A stretch of DNA of 22,873 nt, taken from the NCBI GenBank assembly GCA_016292455.1, contig JAEDIL010000016.1:1-22873 (forward strand), written 5' to 3'. Each line of letters opens with the position of its first letter. The stretch's first letter is position 1. The notes under the pieces were generated by a model that had not been told where the DNA came from, did no database searches, and saw only the letters and a program-made list of their open reading frames with translations. This DNA is from Clostridiaceae bacterium. Its GTDB lineage: Bacteria > Bacillota > Clostridia > Oscillospirales > Acutalibacteraceae. A program made the position numbers and the translations under genes. Below, piece by piece: positions 21,778-22,873 of this stretch.

Positions 21778-22698
21778 CTATTTATCGTTGATTTTCAGTT
21801 CAAGTATATCCGGACGCGCATAATGTCCAACAACATCATGCTCCATTTTGCAGGAGACAGGCAAACCCATGTCAAGTTCTGCGTAGATGATGGTTTCTTT
21901 ATCCCAGACCGGTTCTGTCAGATAATGTCCAAACGGGTCGATAATACAGCTTCCTCCTCTGCAAACAAATTCCGGAAACCGTGATATGACATCTCTTTCA
22001 TATAGGTCAGAAGGATATGAGTTGCGTCTGATAATCATATCAGCGTTAACAACGTAGCACTTACCTTCTATTGCAATGTGCTGAATGGTAGCCTGCCACT
22101 CCGGATTGTCATTGGTATTTGGCGAAATGTAAATCGTGATACCTTTTTGATAAAGAGCCACACGAGCAAGCGGCATATAACTTTCCCAACAAATCAGACT
22201 GCCAATCGGCCCCCATGGCGTTGTTGTAACAGGAAAGTATCCCTTATCAGCATCTCCCCATACAACACGTTCGGAGCCTGTTGGTTTTAATTTTCTGTGT
22301 ATCTTGTACGATCCATCAGGCTCAAAAATGACATTGCTGTTGTAAAGTGTTCCGTTTACGGCATCTCTCTCGGAAAATCCAAGGCTGATATATGCTCCGG
22401 TTTTCTGAGCTGCCTGTGCAAGCTGCTGAAACTCCGTTTCTCCGGCAACAACAGAGGCGTCGTAATACCGTTTCCAGTCCTTCCGACCCTCCTCGCTTCG
22501 TTTTCCTATACTGAAGCCAAAATTCATCCCAACAGGGTAACCGGGAATAAAGAGTTCGGGAAAAACGATTATATCCGGCTTTTGTATTGCAGCTTCGTTA
22601 ATACATTGAAGAGCCTTTTTAAGTGAGGCGCTTTTGTTGAACATTACAGGTTCTGCCTGTACCAATGCGATTTTACAAGTGCTTTTTATGTCTTTCAT
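21778..22698 (-). CDS. Nitrilase (carbon-nitrogen hydrolase, branch 1)
   Basis: A 306-aa nitrilase-superfamily hydrolase; branch 1 enzymes convert nitriles to carboxylic acids and ammonia. The catalytic triad is intact: Glu48 in VFPELFIPGYP, Lys136 in HRKLKPTGSER, and Cys170 in SLICWESYMPLAR. The auxiliary Glu143 and the VVWGDAD segment are typical of true nitrilases and cyanide-type hydrolases rather than amidases. Length fits the shorter members. The ATG at 22698 has AGGGGG about 15 bases upstream, which is long, so the start is slightly uncertain. It is the first gene of a likely unit with DUF1349. The substrate is unknown; amino-acid- or plant-derived nitriles are possible. Confidence 0.94.
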   Translation of the reverse strand: MKDIKSTCKIALVQAEPVMFNKSASLKKALQCINEAAIQKPDIIVFPELFIPGYPVGMNFGFSIGKRSEEGRKDWKRYYDASVVAGETEFQQLAQAAQKTGAYISLGFSERDAVNGTLYNSNVIFEPDGSYKIHRKLKPTGSERVVWGDADKGYFPVTTTPWGPIGSLICWESYMPLARVALYQKGITIYISPNTNDNPEWQATIQHIAIEGKCYVVNADMIIRRNSYPSDLYERDVISRFPEFVCRGGSCIIDPFGHYLTEPVWDKETIIYAELDMGLPVSCKMEHDVVGHYARPDILELKINDK

Positions 22699-22741
22699 GT
22701 TAATAGATTTATTCCCCCTGCAATCTCGATTTATCGAACTA

Positions 22742-22770
22742 ATCTTACCATATTCTCAATTTACAATCAA
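22742..22770 (-). promoter_or_regulatory. Promoter of the nitrilase unit
   Basis: Minus-strand -35 TTGATT (22765-22770), 17-base spacer, -10 TAAGAT (22742-22747), 44 bases before the nitrilase start. Confidence 0.72.
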
Positions 22771-22778
22771 GATAACAC

Positions 22779-22817
22779 ACAAAAACTCCGTCTACCGATT
22801 TCTCGATAAACGGAGTT
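22779..22817 (-). terminator. Intrinsic terminator of a gene beyond the right edge
   Basis: AACTCCGT (22784-22791) pairs with ACGGAGTT (22810-22817), with further TA and CGA pairing inside. On the minus strand the stem is followed by TTTTTGTG. It therefore ends a minus-strand transcript coming from right of the window, just before the nitrilase promoter. Confidence 0.78.
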
Positions 22818-22873
22818 CATTATTAGATATAAAGTCTGACTTCAATATCGGTTCAGTTATACACCCGACGTTT

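Overview
The window looks like a chromosomal segment of a Gram-positive anaerobe of the class Clostridia, probably a gut Oscillospirales/Ruminococcaceae-type organism. That rests on strong AGGAGG-type ribosome binding sites, TTGACA/TATAAT promoters with 17-bp spacers, T-tailed intrinsic terminators, a lipobox lipoprotein without outer-membrane partners, and gene content: a stand-alone PduL phosphotransacylase, a family 4 uracil-DNA glycosylase, and sugar-acid kinases. No rRNA, tRNA or CRISPR array was seen.

Left part (1-7.9 kb): short units on both strands. rimP (minus) sits behind a hairpin leader, and nusA does not follow it. Divergent from rimP is a cytosolic GH29 alpha-L-fucosidase, which converges on a GPH-family glycoside transporter. 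Then come a 162-bp nested inverted-repeat (MITE-like) element, a 52-codon remnant-like ORF, pduL, a divergent family 4 uracil-DNA glycosylase, a two-helix membrane protein, a 39-residue amphipathic peptide gene with its own strong promoter and shared terminator, and a secreted PI-PLC-X-like protein.

Middle (8.1-18.1 kb): one long plus-strand operon with intergenic gaps of 42 bp or less. It runs lipoprotein, uxuA, tdk, ABC ATPase, a giant FtsX-type permease with a long coiled coil, a KDG-type kinase, a class II aldolase and an IolC-like kinase. UxuA plus KdgK turn mannonate into KDPG. The IolC-like kinase plus the class II aldolase would turn 5-dehydro-2-deoxygluconate into a DHAP-yielding cleavage. 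No KDPG aldolase is visible. Two tiny single-helix membrane proteins follow, the second apparently starting at ATA.

Right part (18.1-22.9 kb): accessory-looking minus-strand genes. An AAA ATPase with a PD-(D/E)XK-like C-terminus is bracketed by two direct copies of a palindromic repeat, and its promoter carries three exact 11-bp repeats spaced 33 bp apart. Next are an AraC regulator with a GyrI-like effector domain and a possible 20-bp-phased operator, a DUF1349 protein and a nitrilase. A terminator for an off-window gene closes the segment.

The best leads are the repeat-wired ATPase unit, the nested inverted-repeat element, the amphipathic peptides and tails, and two genes whose ideal ribosome binding sites point at non-canonical start codons.
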